From Betaproteobacteria bacterium HGW-Betaproteobacteria-7 (GTDB lineage Bacteria; Pseudomonadota; Gammaproteobacteria; Burkholderiales; Rhodocyclaceae), in assembly GCA_002840765.1 (NCBI GenBank), contig PHCE01000013.1, forward strand, positions 1-64,000: a stretch of 64,000 bases of DNA, in the 5' to 3' direction. Position 1 is the first letter of the stretch; every line of letters starts with the position of its first letter. This document shows positions 44,307 through 53,060 of the stretch, one piece after another. The notes under the pieces were generated by a model. It worked only from the letters and a program-made list of their open reading frames with translations, did not search any database and was not told where the DNA came from. A program made the position numbers and the translations under genes.

Positions 44307-45637
44307 GCCAGGGCGAGATCCAGTGCCCGCCGGGTAGCGGTGCCGAGATGGGCGATCTCGTCGTCGCTGACGATGTAGGGCGGCATCAGGTAGACGGTGT
44401 TGCCGATCGGCCGCAGCAGCGCCTCGTTGTCCAGCGCAGCGCGGTAGAAGCGGCGGGAGAAGTGCGGGTCGTCGGTGACCACGTCGAAGGCGGCGATCAT
44501 GCCGCGCTGGCGCAGGTGGCGGACTTGCGGGTGGCCGGCCAGCGGCGCCAGGGCGGCGGCGATCTTCCCGGTCTTGCTGCGGTTGGCGGCGATTACGTCG
44601 TTCTGCGCGAAGATGTCGAGGGTGGCCAGAGCCGCCCGGCAGGCCAGCGCATTGCCGGTGTAGGAATGCGAGTGCAGGAAGGCGCGGGCTACCGAGTCGT
44701 CGAGGAAGGCGGCGTAGATAGTGTCGCTGCTCAGGACGACGGACAGCGGCAGGTAGCCGCCGGAAATGCCCTTCGACAGGCACATCAGGTCGGGGCGGAT
44801 GGCGGCCTGCTCATGAGCGAAAAAGGTGCCGGTACGGCCAAAGCCGACGGCGATCTCGTCGCAGATCAGGTGCACTTCGTGGCGGTCGCACAGTTCGCGG
44901 GCCAGACGCAGGTATTCCGGGTCGTACATGGCCATGCCGGCGGCACCCTGGACCAGCGGCTCGACGATCAGCGCTGCCGTGCGCTGGCCGTGCTTTTCCA
45001 GCCAGTCGGCCAGACCGGCAGCGGCGCGGCGGGCAACGTCGGCCGGTGTCTCGCCGGCTTCGCCCAAACGGAAATCCGGCGATGGCAGGACGTGGGCGGC
45101 GGCACGCACCAGCGGCGCGTAGGCGTCCTTGAAAATGGCGACATCAGTTACCGCCAGCGCGCCGACTGTCTCGCCGTGATAACTGCCGGCCAGACAGAGG
45201 AATTCCGCCTTCTCCGGGCGGCCGACATTGCGCCAGTAGTGGAAGCTCATCTTCAGCGCGATCTCGGTCGCCGAAGCCCCGTCGGAGGCGTAGAAGGCGT
45301 GGCCGAGCGCGCCGCCGGTCAGCGCCGACAGGCGCTCCGACAGCTCGACCACCGGCCGGTGCGTGAAGCCAGCCAGCATCACATGTTCCAGCGTTTCCAG
45401 CTGATCGCGCAAGGCCGCGTTGATGCGCGGATTGGCGTGGCCGAACAGGTTGGTCCACCACGAGCTGATGCCGTCCAGGTAGCGCTTGCCATCGAAGTCG
45501 TAGAGCCAGGCGCCAGCACCACGGGCGATCGGCACCAGCGGCAGGTGCGCCGGTGAGCCGGTCTGCGCGTGGTGCTGCATCTGCGTGCACGGATGCCAGA
45601 CGGCAGCCTGGCTGCGCGCCAGCCAGTCGGCATTCAC
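44303..45637 (-). CDS. bioA: Adenosylmethionine-8-amino-7-oxononanoate aminotransferase
   Basis: About 444 residues, PLP class III aminotransferase. Motifs: SQAAVWHPCTQMQHH at the N-terminus, DGISSWWTNLFGHANPRIN, AGSYHGETVGAL, DEIAVGFGRTGTFFA, and the PLP Lys in CLSKGISGGYLP. The family N-terminus is reached by a GTG at 45637 (VNADWLARS), with GGGGA 12 bases upstream. The frame is open for another 116 codons, but those are out-of-frame sequence of the DUF2863 gene. It makes 7,8-diaminopelargonate. Confidence 0.93.
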   Translation of the reverse strand: MNADWLARSQAAVWHPCTQMQHHAQTGSPAHLPLVPIARGAGAWLYDFDGKRYLDGISSWWTNLFGHANPRINAALRDQLETLEHVMLAGFTHRPVVELSERLSALTGGALGHAFYASDGASATEIALKMSFHYWRNVGRPEKAEFLCLAGSYHGETVGALAVTDVAIFKDAYAPLVRAAAHVLPSPDFRLGEAGETPADVARRAAAGLADWLEKHGQRTAALIVEPLVQGAAGMAMYDPEYLRLARELCDRHEVHLICDEIAVGFGRTGTFFAHEQAAIRPDLMCLSKGISGGYLPLSVVLSSDTIYAAFLDDSVARAFLHSHSYTGNALACRAALATLDIFAQNDVIAANRSKTGKIAAALAPLAGHPQVRHLRQRGMIAAFDVVTDDPHFSRRFYRAALDNEALLRPIGNTVYLMPPYIVSDDEIAHLGTATRRALDLALA

Positions 45638-45668
45638 TGCAGATTTCCCCGGCGTGGCATGCGTTGTG

Positions 45669-46841
45669 TCAGTGCAGCGCCTGCGAGCTGCCGCCCGCCT
45701 GCTCCGGCATCTCGGCATGAACCAGTTCGGCCTCGACATTGGGATAAAGCGGGGCGCCGCAGTCGTCGCAGAATTCCATCGGGAAATGGTGGTCGAGGAA
45801 GCTGACTTCCTTGACCCCGCATTCGCGCAGCACTGCTTCGATCTCGCCGGCAGCGTCGGTGGCTTCGTCCTCGGCACCGAGCAGCGGCCAGACAATGCCG
45901 TGGTAGGTGTCCGGCTTGTCCTTGGGGCCGAGGCCGACGCGGTATTCCTCCATGCGGCGGTCGTAGCAGGGGCCGACGACGGCACGGATGTCGGCCGGTA
46001 GCAGGCCGACCGTGGCCTGCAGGAAGGCCACCGAGGCCTTCAGCGAATACGGCCGGGACAGGCGGTCGGCATTGCGGCAACCGGCATGGTAGGCATCCGG
46101 CAGTAGCGGTTCCCAGGCACAGCCGGTGAGCAGCGGCTCGAGACTGGGGCTGCCCTGCTTGATCCATTCCTTGAGCGCGCCGTCCTTGTTACCGTCCTTC
46201 TCGTTCCAGCGGAACAAGGCTTTGCCGCGCGGCACGGCGATGGCGCCGACCAGATAGCGGACATCCGACAGGAAACGGTTGGTCTCGGCCAGGGCGCTGC
46301 TGTCGATGCTCAGGTGCTGGCCGGCCAGCGTCGCCTCGCCAAGTGCCTTGGTCAGTTGCCAGGTGTCGCAGAAACTGCGCGGCAGCTGGTCGGGGCTGAA
46401 CAGAAAATCAGCCAGGGCGACACGCGCCTCGCCGCCGAAGACATGGGCGCCGAGTTGCACCGACAGGGCGGTCAGCGTGGCCGGCGGCAGCGCGACGGCG
46501 GGAATGGAAAAACGCGACCAGGCGAGTACCGGGGCGGCGAAGAGCAGAACGTCGAATTCCTCGCCGAGGGCTTCCAGGCGGCCGGTTTCGGCGCGCGACT
46601 CGACCATGTCGGCGAGCTCGTCGTGAGCGCGCGGATTGCCTTCGAACAGACGGTCGAGGGCGGTATTGATGTCGTCTTCGGCACCGTTTTTCAACAGGCT
46701 GTCGACGGTTTCGGCAAGCTGGGCTTCCCAGTAGCTGTCTTCCAGTTTGCCGCCGGATTCGGAGAGGCCGGCAGCCAGGCGCTGGAGTTCGGCTGCATCG
46801 CGCGAAAGACGGTCGCGCGCGCCGAAGCGGGTTCGTTTCAT
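45669..46841 (-). CDS. DUF2863 family protein
   Basis: 390 residues, probably cytosolic. It matches the betaproteobacterial DUF2863 family by overall length and by its C-terminal pair of cysteines, FCDDCGAPLYPNVEAE, which may form part of a metal site. Function unknown. It ends 31 bases before bioA on the same strand and so is probably first in the biotin transcript. It diverges from yaaA across a short gap holding a palindrome. Confidence 0.78.
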   Translation of the reverse strand: MKRTRFGARDRLSRDAAELQRLAAGLSESGGKLEDSYWEAQLAETVDSLLKNGAEDDINTALDRLFEGNPRAHDELADMVESRAETGRLEALGEEFDVLLFAAPVLAWSRFSIPAVALPPATLTALSVQLGAHVFGGEARVALADFLFSPDQLPRSFCDTWQLTKALGEATLAGQHLSIDSSALAETNRFLSDVRYLVGAIAVPRGKALFRWNEKDGNKDGALKEWIKQGSPSLEPLLTGCAWEPLLPDAYHAGCRNADRLSRPYSLKASVAFLQATVGLLPADIRAVVGPCYDRRMEEYRVGLGPKDKPDTYHGIVWPLLGAEDEATDAAGEIEAVLRECGVKEVSFLDHHFPMEFCDDCGAPLYPNVEAELVHAEMPEQAGGSSQALH

Positions 46842-46869
46842 GGGGGAGTCCGGAAAAGGCTAAAACGGA

Positions 46870-46889
46870 ATTTTACCAGCCGGTAAAAT
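46870..46889. promoter_or_regulatory. Palindromic divergent promoter/operator between the biotin operon and yaaA
   Basis: Perfect inverted repeat ATTTTACC-AGCC-GGTAAAAT in the 79-bp gap. Each arm contains TAAAAT reading outward, a good -10 hexamer for each direction, so back-to-back promoters and a regulator site probably coincide. It does not match the BirA operator spacing I know. Confidence 0.5.
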
Positions 46890-46920
46890 CCGGCGTACCG
46901 CAATGCACAAAATTCAAACC

Positions 46921-47694
46921 ATGCTGATCTTCCTTTCCCCGGCCAAATCCCTTGATTACTCAACCCCGCCGCATGTTGCCGACTGCACCCAGCCGGCTTT
47001 CCTGAAACAGGCGGAAAGCCTGATCAAGCAGTTGCGCAAGCTGTCGCCGGCCGATATCGCCGGCCTCATGCATTTGTCCGATCAACTGGCGCTGCTCAAT
47101 TACAACCGCTACGCCGACTGGCACTTGCCGCTGACCCCGGAAAACGCCAAACAGGCGGTGCTCGCCTTCGACGGTGACGTTTACGACGGCCTGGCGGCAC
47201 GCACGTTGAGCGCCGACGACCTCGCCTTCGCCCAGCAGCAGGTGCGCATCCTGTCCGGCCTGTACGGCCTCCTCAAGCCGCTCGACCTGATGCAGCCCTA
47301 CCGCCTGGAAATGGGCACCCGATTCGCCAACAAGGGCGGCAAGGATCTCTACGCGTTCTGGGGCGAGCGCTTGCTCAAGACGATCAATGGCGAACTGGCC
47401 GCCCTGCCGCGGCCGGTGGCGGTCAATCTGGCCTCCGAGGAATATTTCAAGGCCGCCGTCGGCCGCAAGATCGCCGGCACGGTGATCCAGCCGGTGTTCG
47501 AGGACTGGAAGAACGGCAAGTACAAGATCATCAGCTTCTACGCCAAGCGGGCGCGCGGCCTGATGACGCGCTACGCGGTGCTCAACCGGCTGACGGGACC
47601 GGAGGGGTTGAAGGATTTCGATAGCGACGGCTACGCCTACGCGCCGGAAGTTTCCGATGCGACGACCTGGGTGTTCCGGCGGCGGCTGGCCTGA
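46921..47694 (+). CDS. yaaA: Peroxide stress protein YaaA
   Basis: 257 residues, matching the YaaA/DUF328 family: [17 protein letters not shown] start, [50 protein letters not shown] and [19 protein letters not shown]. In E. coli it limits iron-dependent oxidative damage. Family alignment favours the ATG at 46921; an in-frame ATG at 46903 adds six residues. Neither has a clear ribosome site. Confidence 0.94.
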   Translation: MLIFLSPAKSLDYSTPPHVADCTQPAFLKQAESLIKQLRKLSPADIAGLMHLSDQLALLNYNRYADWHLPLTPENAKQAVLAFDGDVYDGLAARTLSADDLAFAQQQVRILSGLYGLLKPLDLMQPYRLEMGTRFANKGGKDLYAFWGERLLKTINGELAALPRPVAVNLASEEYFKAAVGRKIAGTVIQPVFEDWKNGKYKIISFYAKRARGLMTRYAVLNRLTGPEGLKDFDSDGYAYAPEVSDATTWVFRRRLA

Positions 47695-47711
47695 CGTCGT
47701 CGCTACCGACC

Positions 47712-48746
47712 ATGCGGACCCCGATGCTCACCCGGAAAGCACTGCAGTCATTGCTGCTGTTGGCCGTGGCGCTGGCTGGCATCCCGATGGCAACGGCGGG
47801 CACCCTGGCCGACTGCCGGGCACTGCCGGCCGATAGCGAGCGTCTGGCCTGCTACGACGCGCTGGCCGCCGCTGCGGTCGCACCGCTGGCGGAGTCAGCC
47901 GAGCCTCCGGCCGCCCCGGCTCCCGTGCCGGCCGAACCTTCGGCGCTGGCCAAGGCCTGGGAGCTGGACGAGGGCGAGCGCGGTCACATCCTGCGCATCC
48001 GCCCGTACAAGCCGATCTACCTGTTGCCGTATTTCCATGCCCGGCGCCCCAACCGGCAGCCGGACAGCCCGGCCCCGGGGCATGCCAGCCCGGCCATCGC
48101 CGACCTGAGCGCCGACGAGGCCAAGCTGCAGATCAGTTTCAAGAGCAAGCTGGCCGAGGATGTCTTCGGCAGCAACGGCGACCTGTGGTTCGGCTACACC
48201 CAGTCGTCGCGCTGGCAGGTCTATAACGGCGGCCTGTCGCGCCCGTTCCGCGAAACCGACCACGAGCCGGAGGCGATGCTGGTCTGGCGCACCGATTACC
48301 GGCTGCTCGGCTGGCGCGGACGCCTGCTCTCGGCCGGCCTCAATCACCAGTCGAACGGCCGCAGCCTGCCGCTGTCGCGCAGCTGGAACCGGGTGATGTT
48401 CGCCGCTGCCTTCGAGCGCGACGACTGGACGCTGACCCTGCGCCCGTGGTGGCGCATCCGCGAGGATGACGACCGGGACGACAACCCGGACATCGCCAAC
48501 TATCTCGGTCGGGCCGATCTGCACCTCTTGCGGCGCTGGGGCGGTCAGCAGTTTTCCGTACTGCTGCGCCACAGCCTGCGTTCCGGCGCCAACAGTCACG
48601 GAGCGGTGCAGCTCGACTACGCCTTCCCCATCGCCGGCGACTTGCGCGGCCACCTGCAATGGTTCTCCGGCTACGGCGAAAGCCTGATTGACTACAACCA
48701 CCGCTCCACCTACTACGGCATCGGCGTCTCGCTGGTCGAGTGGTAG
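47712..48746 (+). CDS. pldA: Outer-membrane phospholipase A
   Basis: 344 residues with a signal peptide (to about ATAG), a low-complexity Ala/Pro segment, then a 12-strand beta-barrel. Catalytic motifs are clear: FGYTQSSRWQVYN, and LNHQSNGRSLPLSRSWNR with the active-site His and Ser. Late strands end in YYGIGVSLVEW, with an aromatic C-terminus as in outer-membrane proteins. It hydrolyses misplaced phospholipids in the outer leaflet. The N-terminal LADCRALPADSERLACYD adds a small Cys pair. Confidence 0.92.
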   Translation: MRTPMLTRKALQSLLLLAVALAGIPMATAGTLADCRALPADSERLACYDALAAAAVAPLAESAEPPAAPAPVPAEPSALAKAWELDEGERGHILRIRPYKPIYLLPYFHARRPNRQPDSPAPGHASPAIADLSADEAKLQISFKSKLAEDVFGSNGDLWFGYTQSSRWQVYNGGLSRPFRETDHEPEAMLVWRTDYRLLGWRGRLLSAGLNHQSNGRSLPLSRSWNRVMFAAAFERDDWTLTLRPWWRIREDDDRDDNPDIANYLGRADLHLLRRWGGQQFSVLLRHSLRSGANSHGAVQLDYAFPIAGDLRGHLQWFSGYGESLIDYNHRSTYYGIGVSLVEW

Positions 48747-48754
48747 GTGGCGGC

Positions 48755-49264
48755 CTAAAGCTTCAGCCCGAAGGTCTGGGCGATGATGCTGACGGCCTGC
48801 GGGCTGTCCCATTCCTTGGCGCCGTAGTACTTGGCCAGCACGCGGCCATTGGCGTCGACCAGCAGGGTCAGCGGCAGCCGGTTGGCGCCGAGCATGTTTT
48901 CCAGCGGCCAGGGTTTGCTATCAATGAAATTGGCAAAGGACGTTCCCGATTTTTGTAAAAAGCTGCGGGCCGCCTCGGGGTAGTCGTCGGTCGAGATGCC
49001 GATGACCGTGAACTGTTTGCCGTAGCGCCGGGCCAGGCGGTCCAGCGAGCCCATTTCCATCCTGCAGGGGGCGCACCAGCTGGCCCAGACATTGATGATC
49101 AGTGGCTTGCCGCGGTATTCGGACAGCTTGCGGCTCGGGCCGGAAAGCCCCTGCATGGGGGCTTCGCGCAGCACGCTGCCGATCTCGACTTCACCCGGCG
49201 TCTTGGCCTGGGCGAGGGGGGCGATGGCCAACCAGGCCGTGAGCAGGGCAATCAGTATTTTCAT
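48755..49264 (-). CDS. TlpA-like periplasmic thiol-disulfide oxidoreductase
   Basis: 169 residues. Signal peptide MKILIALLTAWLAIAPLAQA, then a thioredoxin-like fold with the redox pair in WASWCAPCRMEM (C64, C67) and cis-Pro in NRLPLTLLVD. It probably reduces periplasmic disulfides, for example in cytochrome c maturation, but no ccm gene is near. Its start overlaps the stop of the YhcC-like gene (ATGA). It converges on pldA with only 8 bases between the stops. Confidence 0.9.
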   Translation of the reverse strand: MKILIALLTAWLAIAPLAQAKTPGEVEIGSVLREAPMQGLSGPSRKLSEYRGKPLIINVWASWCAPCRMEMGSLDRLARRYGKQFTVIGISTDDYPEAARSFLQKSGTSFANFIDSKPWPLENMLGANRLPLTLLVDANGRVLAKYYGAKEWDSPQAVSIIAQTFGLKL

Positions 49265-50250
49265 GGGGCGGAGTTTTCCAGTCGGTGTTCAGGCGTTGCC
49301 GATTCGTAGCGACAACCATGCCAGCTGCCGCGGCGCGCCAGCTCGGCCGACAGCCGCGGCGCCAGTTCGTGCAGGCGCAGGTTCCAGTGCGGCGCCAGTT
49401 TCAGTTTCGGCGGCACTTCGCTGCCCAGGCGCTGGAGCAGGATATCCGGTGACAGCCGTTCAATGAAGTCGGCAAGCAGGGCGATGTAGTCGTCCTCGCT
49501 GAGCAGGGTGACGGCTGTCGGGTCGGCTTCCCATTCGCGGGCCAGGGTGGTGCCGCGCACCAGATCCAGCTGGTGCAGTTTCAGGCTGCGCACTGGCAGG
49601 GCGGACAGCTGACGGGCGCCGTCGAGCATGCTGGCGGTACTTTCGCCGGGCAGGCCGAGGATCAGGTGGACGCTGACCTCCAGGCCGCGGGCGGCGGCCC
49701 GCTTGATGGCGTCGGCGCTGCTGGCGAAGTCGTGGCCGCGATTGACCCGCTGCAGGGCGGCGTCGTTGCACGATTCGACGCCGATTTCCAGTTCGACGAT
49801 GTGCTCCTGCGCCAGTTCGGCCAGGTAATCGAGCACCCGGTCGGGCAGGCAGTCGGGGCGGGTGCCGATGGCCAGGCCGCTGACCTCCGGATGGGCCAGG
49901 GCTGCTTCGTAGCAGGCGCGCAGGCGGTCGAATTCGCCGTAGGTGTTGCTGTAACTCTGGAAGTAGGCGATGTGCAGTCGCGTGCGTGGATAACGCCGGC
50001 GCAGGAATTCAAGGCCGGTTTCGATCTGCGCGTGGATGGACTGCCGGCGATCGAGATGGCCGGGCGTGAAGCCGGCGTTGTTGCAGAAGCTACAGCCGCC
50101 AGTGCCGAGCGTGCCGTCGCGATTCGGGCAGGTGAAGCCGCCGAGCACCGAAATCTTCTGTACCCGGCCGCCGTGGCGGCGCTTCACGTAGTCGTTCCAG
50201 GCGTTGTAGCGGCGTTCGCCGAAAGGCGACGGGGAAATTTCGGCGGGCAT
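49261..50250 (-). CDS. TIGR01212-family radical SAM protein (YhcC-like)
   Basis: About 329 residues. The start MPAEISPSPFGERRYNAWND fits the family; a longer frame upstream was rejected. The iron-sulfur cluster cysteines are in GGFTCPNRDGTLGTGGCSFC (C41, C53, C56), a spacing typical of the YhcC group and unlike standard CxxxCxxC. Radical SAM barrel motifs include YFQSYSNTYGEF and VELEIGVESCND. Substrate unknown. Translationally coupled to the TlpA-like gene. Confidence 0.9.
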   Translation of the reverse strand: MPAEISPSPFGERRYNAWNDYVKRRHGGRVQKISVLGGFTCPNRDGTLGTGGCSFCNNAGFTPGHLDRRQSIHAQIETGLEFLRRRYPRTRLHIAYFQSYSNTYGEFDRLRACYEAALAHPEVSGLAIGTRPDCLPDRVLDYLAELAQEHIVELEIGVESCNDAALQRVNRGHDFASSADAIKRAAARGLEVSVHLILGLPGESTASMLDGARQLSALPVRSLKLHQLDLVRGTTLAREWEADPTAVTLLSEDDYIALLADFIERLSPDILLQRLGSEVPPKLKLAPHWNLRLHELAPRLSAELARRGSWHGCRYESATPEHRLENSAP

Positions 50251-50414
50251 GCGGGCGGTGGCTGGCAATGGCGCGCCAGTATGCCTGAACCTGCCGCGGG
50301 GAGTTGCCTGCGGCAATCCGCAATTGACGCAGGGGAGCGATGCGTCCCTGGGCGGAGCCGGCACGTCGTTTGCTTCAAATGAAGCTTCTTCTATCCCTTG
50401 CGGAGTTGTATCTC

Positions 50415-50786
50415 ATGAGCAAATTTATCGCTGTAGTTCTCGCTGGTGCCCTGTCGGTCGGTGCCTCGCTGGCGTTTGCCGCCGAAGTGGAAAGCCGCAC
50501 GGTGGAAGCGGTGTACAAGGACAAGGCAGCGCTGGTCGGCAAGGAAGTCAGCGTCAAGGGCAAGGTGGTCAAGGTCAACAACGGCATCATGGGGCGCAAT
50601 TTCGTCCATGTGCAGGACGGCACCGGCGACCAGAACAGCAACAACCTGATCATCACCAGCACGCAGACGGCTGGCGTCGGCGACAGCGTCCAGGTGACCG
50701 GCAAGGTCGTCCTCGACCGCAAGTTCGGCGCCGGTTATTCCTACCCGCTGCTGCTCGAAGAAGGCATCATCGCGCCGGTCAAGTAA
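50415..50786 (+). CDS. Periplasmic OB-fold protein
   Basis: About 123 residues. The signal peptide is MSKFIAVVLAGALSVGASLA followed by FA; an OB-fold-like domain follows (VSVKGKVVKVNNGIMGRNFV, then HVQDGTGDQNSNNLIITST and VTGKVVLDRKFGAGYSYPLL). GGAG at 50402-50405 supports the ATG at 50415. Small exported OB-fold proteins of this kind are often of unknown role. It converges on the PIN gene. Confidence 0.75.
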   Translation: MSKFIAVVLAGALSVGASLAFAAEVESRTVEAVYKDKAALVGKEVSVKGKVVKVNNGIMGRNFVHVQDGTGDQNSNNLIITSTQTAGVGDSVQVTGKVVLDRKFGAGYSYPLLLEEGIIAPVK

Positions 50787-50807
50787 GCACCGTCTGCCGG
50801 CGCCGCT

Positions 50808-51227
50808 TCAGCCCGCCAGGAGGGCCGAAGCCGCCGCCGGCTTGACGATCTGGAAGGCGAGTCTGGTGCGCCCGCGCAGCTTCAGCAGCGCCTTGTCCTT
50901 GCTGACCAGGATGTTGGCACCGGCGCGGGCCGCCAGTTCGAGAAATTTCTGGTCGTCGCGATCCTTGCAGCGCGGCAGCTCCGGCGCCGCGCCGGCAGGG
51001 ATGACCCGCACCAGCGCCGCGTAGCGGGCGTAGCGCTCGGCAATCATCTCCGGCGTCAGCTTCAGTTGCGGGTAGGTCAGCACGCGCTGCAGTTCGTCGA
51101 GCGTGCGTTCGTCGACCAGGCATTCGATGCGGCCGGCTTCCAGCGCCGCCATGATCGGCACGGCGTCGACGTTGGCCCAGTGGAAGAGATCGAGGACGAC
51201 GTTGGTGTCGAGGACGAAGCGCAGCAT
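50808..51227 (-). CDS. PIN-domain protein (putative toxin/RNase)
   Basis: 139 residues. The PIN fold has conserved acidic residues in VLDTNVVLDLF, in LVDERTLDEL and in CKDRDDQKFLELA. These proteins are usually Mg2+-dependent RNases and often toxins (COG1569 type). No antitoxin gene is adjacent; the neighbour is divergent dusC. A perfect TATAAT lies 7 bases upstream of its ATG with no ribosome site, so it may be translated from a leaderless mRNA. Confidence 0.85.
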   Translation of the reverse strand: MLRFVLDTNVVLDLFHWANVDAVPIMAALEAGRIECLVDERTLDELQRVLTYPQLKLTPEMIAERYARYAALVRVIPAGAAPELPRCKDRDDQKFLELAARAGANILVSKDKALLKLRGRTRLAFQIVKPAAASALLAG

Positions 51228-51234
51228 GGCGCGG

Positions 51235-51242
51235 ATTATAAT
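51235..51242. promoter_or_regulatory. Overlapping -10 elements for PIN gene and dusC
   Basis: ATTATAAT contains a perfect TATAAT on each strand (51237-51242 forward for dusC, 51240-51235 reverse for the PIN gene). It lies in the 48-bp gap between the two divergent starts. No clear -35 boxes. Confidence 0.5.
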
Positions 51243-51275
51243 GCGCGCCTTCGCCACGCCCCGTCCGGAATCCGC

Positions 51276-52256
51276 ATGTCCCGCATACTTCTCGCCCCGA
51301 TGGAGGGGCTCGCCGACAACCTGCTGCGCGGCGTGCTGACGGGCATCGGCGGCTACGACTGGGGCATCTGCGAATTCGTCCGCGTCTCCAACAGCCTGCT
51401 GCCGGTCAAGACCTACGAACGCATTTGTCCGGAACTTCTGAACGACAGCAAGACCGCGGCCGGCACGCCGATGCGCGTGCAACTGCTCGGTTCCGACCCG
51501 CAGATGATGGCCGAGAACGCGCGCCGTCTGGTGACGTTGAAGCCGGCCGGCATCGACCTCAATTTCGGCTGCCCGGCACCGACCGTCAATCGCCATCGCG
51601 GCGGCGCCGCACTGCTCGGCGAGCCGGAACTGCTGCACGCCATCACCGCCGCCGTGCGCGCCGTGGTGCCGCCGGAGATTCCCTTCACCGCCAAGATGCG
51701 CCTTGGCATCGACGACACCAGCCGGGCCGTGGACAACGCCCAGGCGCTGCAGGCCGCTGGCATCGACGAACTGATCGTGCATGGCCGGACCAAGGCCGAC
51801 GGCTACCGGCCGCCGGCGCGCTGGGAATGGATCGACCGGGTGCGCGCGGCGATTGCCATCCCGCTGATCGCCAACGGCGAAGTTTGGACGGCCGAGGATT
51901 TCCGTAATTGCCAGCAGGCCACCGGCTGCGCCGACATCATGGTCGGCCGTGGCGCCATCTCCGACCCGCTGCTCGCCCGCCGCGTGCGTGGCGAGGCGGT
52001 CGGCGGCTGGGAAGAGGTGCAGCCCGGCGTCGCCGCCTACTGGCTTGGCGTTCGCCAGAAAGTGGTGCCGGCGCATGCCGGCGGGCGCGTCAAGCAATGG
52101 CTGGCGATGCTGCGCCGCAACTTTGCAGAGGCCGAAGTGCTCTACCAGCAGTTACGTCCGGTCAAGTCGGCCGCTGAGATCGACCGCCTGCTGGTCGCCG
52201 CGGGCGTGCTCGACCGCTTGCCACCGGCCAGCGTCTGGACGGCAACGGCGCCCTGA
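51276..52256 (+). CDS. dusC: tRNA-dihydrouridine(16) synthase
   Basis: 326 residues, FMN-dependent. MSRILLAPMEGLADNLLRGV start, GSDPQMMAENA, DLNFGCPAPTVNRHRGGAAL with the catalytic Cys, KMRLGIDDTS, and IVHGRTKADGY. These match the DusC branch. It reduces uridine 16 of tRNA. The ATG at 51276 was chosen because the upstream codons read through the PIN gene. Confidence 0.93.
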   Translation: MSRILLAPMEGLADNLLRGVLTGIGGYDWGICEFVRVSNSLLPVKTYERICPELLNDSKTAAGTPMRVQLLGSDPQMMAENARRLVTLKPAGIDLNFGCPAPTVNRHRGGAALLGEPELLHAITAAVRAVVPPEIPFTAKMRLGIDDTSRAVDNAQALQAAGIDELIVHGRTKADGYRPPARWEWIDRVRAAIAIPLIANGEVWTAEDFRNCQQATGCADIMVGRGAISDPLLARRVRGEAVGGWEEVQPGVAAYWLGVRQKVVPAHAGGRVKQWLAMLRRNFAEAEVLYQQLRPVKSAAEIDRLLVAAGVLDRLPPASVWTATAP

Positions 52257-52352
52257 GGCCAGGCGGGCCGTCGAGCGGGCAACAGTACCAGCGCGGGCTG
52301 GAACGATAGTTGCGAATAGCGTTGCATCACGACGCCAGTTTTTCCTGACCCC

Positions 52353-52841
52353 ATGACCAGCCCGCTCATCAACGCCATCAATCAAGGCAACCTCGCTGCC
52401 GTTGTCGCTGCCCTCGAGGCGGGTGCCGATATCGAGGAAGTCGATGCCCACGGTTACGCCGGCCTGCCGCTGCGAAGTGCCTGTTTCCACGGGCATCTCG
52501 GCATCGTCGTCGAATTGCTCAAACGCGGCGCCAACATCCTGGCCGCCAGTTACGAAGGGATCGGTGCGGCCGTTCGGGCGGCCGTCCGCGGCCGGCAGGT
52601 GAAAACCGTGCGCATCCTGCTCGAACATGGTGCCGAGCTGCCGCCGGGTATGAGCCTCGGGCTGAGCCACGAAGAAGTATTCCGGGCCCAGCTGGTGGCC
52701 ACCATCTGCCAGCGCAGCCGACTCGACGACGCCGTCGGCGAAGAGTCGTCGCTGCCGGACCACGAAATCAAGGAGCTTTTCGTCTCGCCGGAAGAATTCG
52801 AGCGCCTGTTCAGGAAGCCAGCCAAGTCCCTGCGCGTGTAA
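52353..52841 (+). CDS. Ankyrin-repeat protein
   Basis: 162 residues, cytosolic. About three ankyrin-type repeats: NQGNLAAVVAALEAGADIEE, then CFHGHLGIVVELLKRGANIL and RGRQVKTVRILLEHGAEL. A C-terminal extension of about 60 residues has no recognised domain. A protein-binding role is likely but the partner is unknown. Confidence 0.8.
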   Translation: MTSPLINAINQGNLAAVVAALEAGADIEEVDAHGYAGLPLRSACFHGHLGIVVELLKRGANILAASYEGIGAAVRAAVRGRQVKTVRILLEHGAELPPGMSLGLSHEEVFRAQLVATICQRSRLDDAVGEESSLPDHEIKELFVSPEEFERLFRKPAKSLRV

Positions 52842-53060
52842 TCGAAAATTTCCTGAATTTGGAAAAGCTGGCGCGGCGATTCTCTAAAACGAGATTTTTC
52901 GGCTGCGCCGCGCAGGCATCTACTCTCCGGCTACACCAACCTCAGTTGCTGAGCTTCCGCCAGCGCTGGAGCTTGATCTGGGCCAGCGCGCTGCTGGCGA
53001 TGGCAAAAGCGACGACGCCGATGGCGCTGGATAGCAATGGTAGGTGCCCGGGGGCGGAAT

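Noticed and set aside
52931..53040. Reverse-strand tail reading like a membrane segment (LLSSAIGVVAFAIASSALAQ) ending in a stop
   Set aside because: No start codon, ribosome site or upstream continuation; too short to call a gene remnant.
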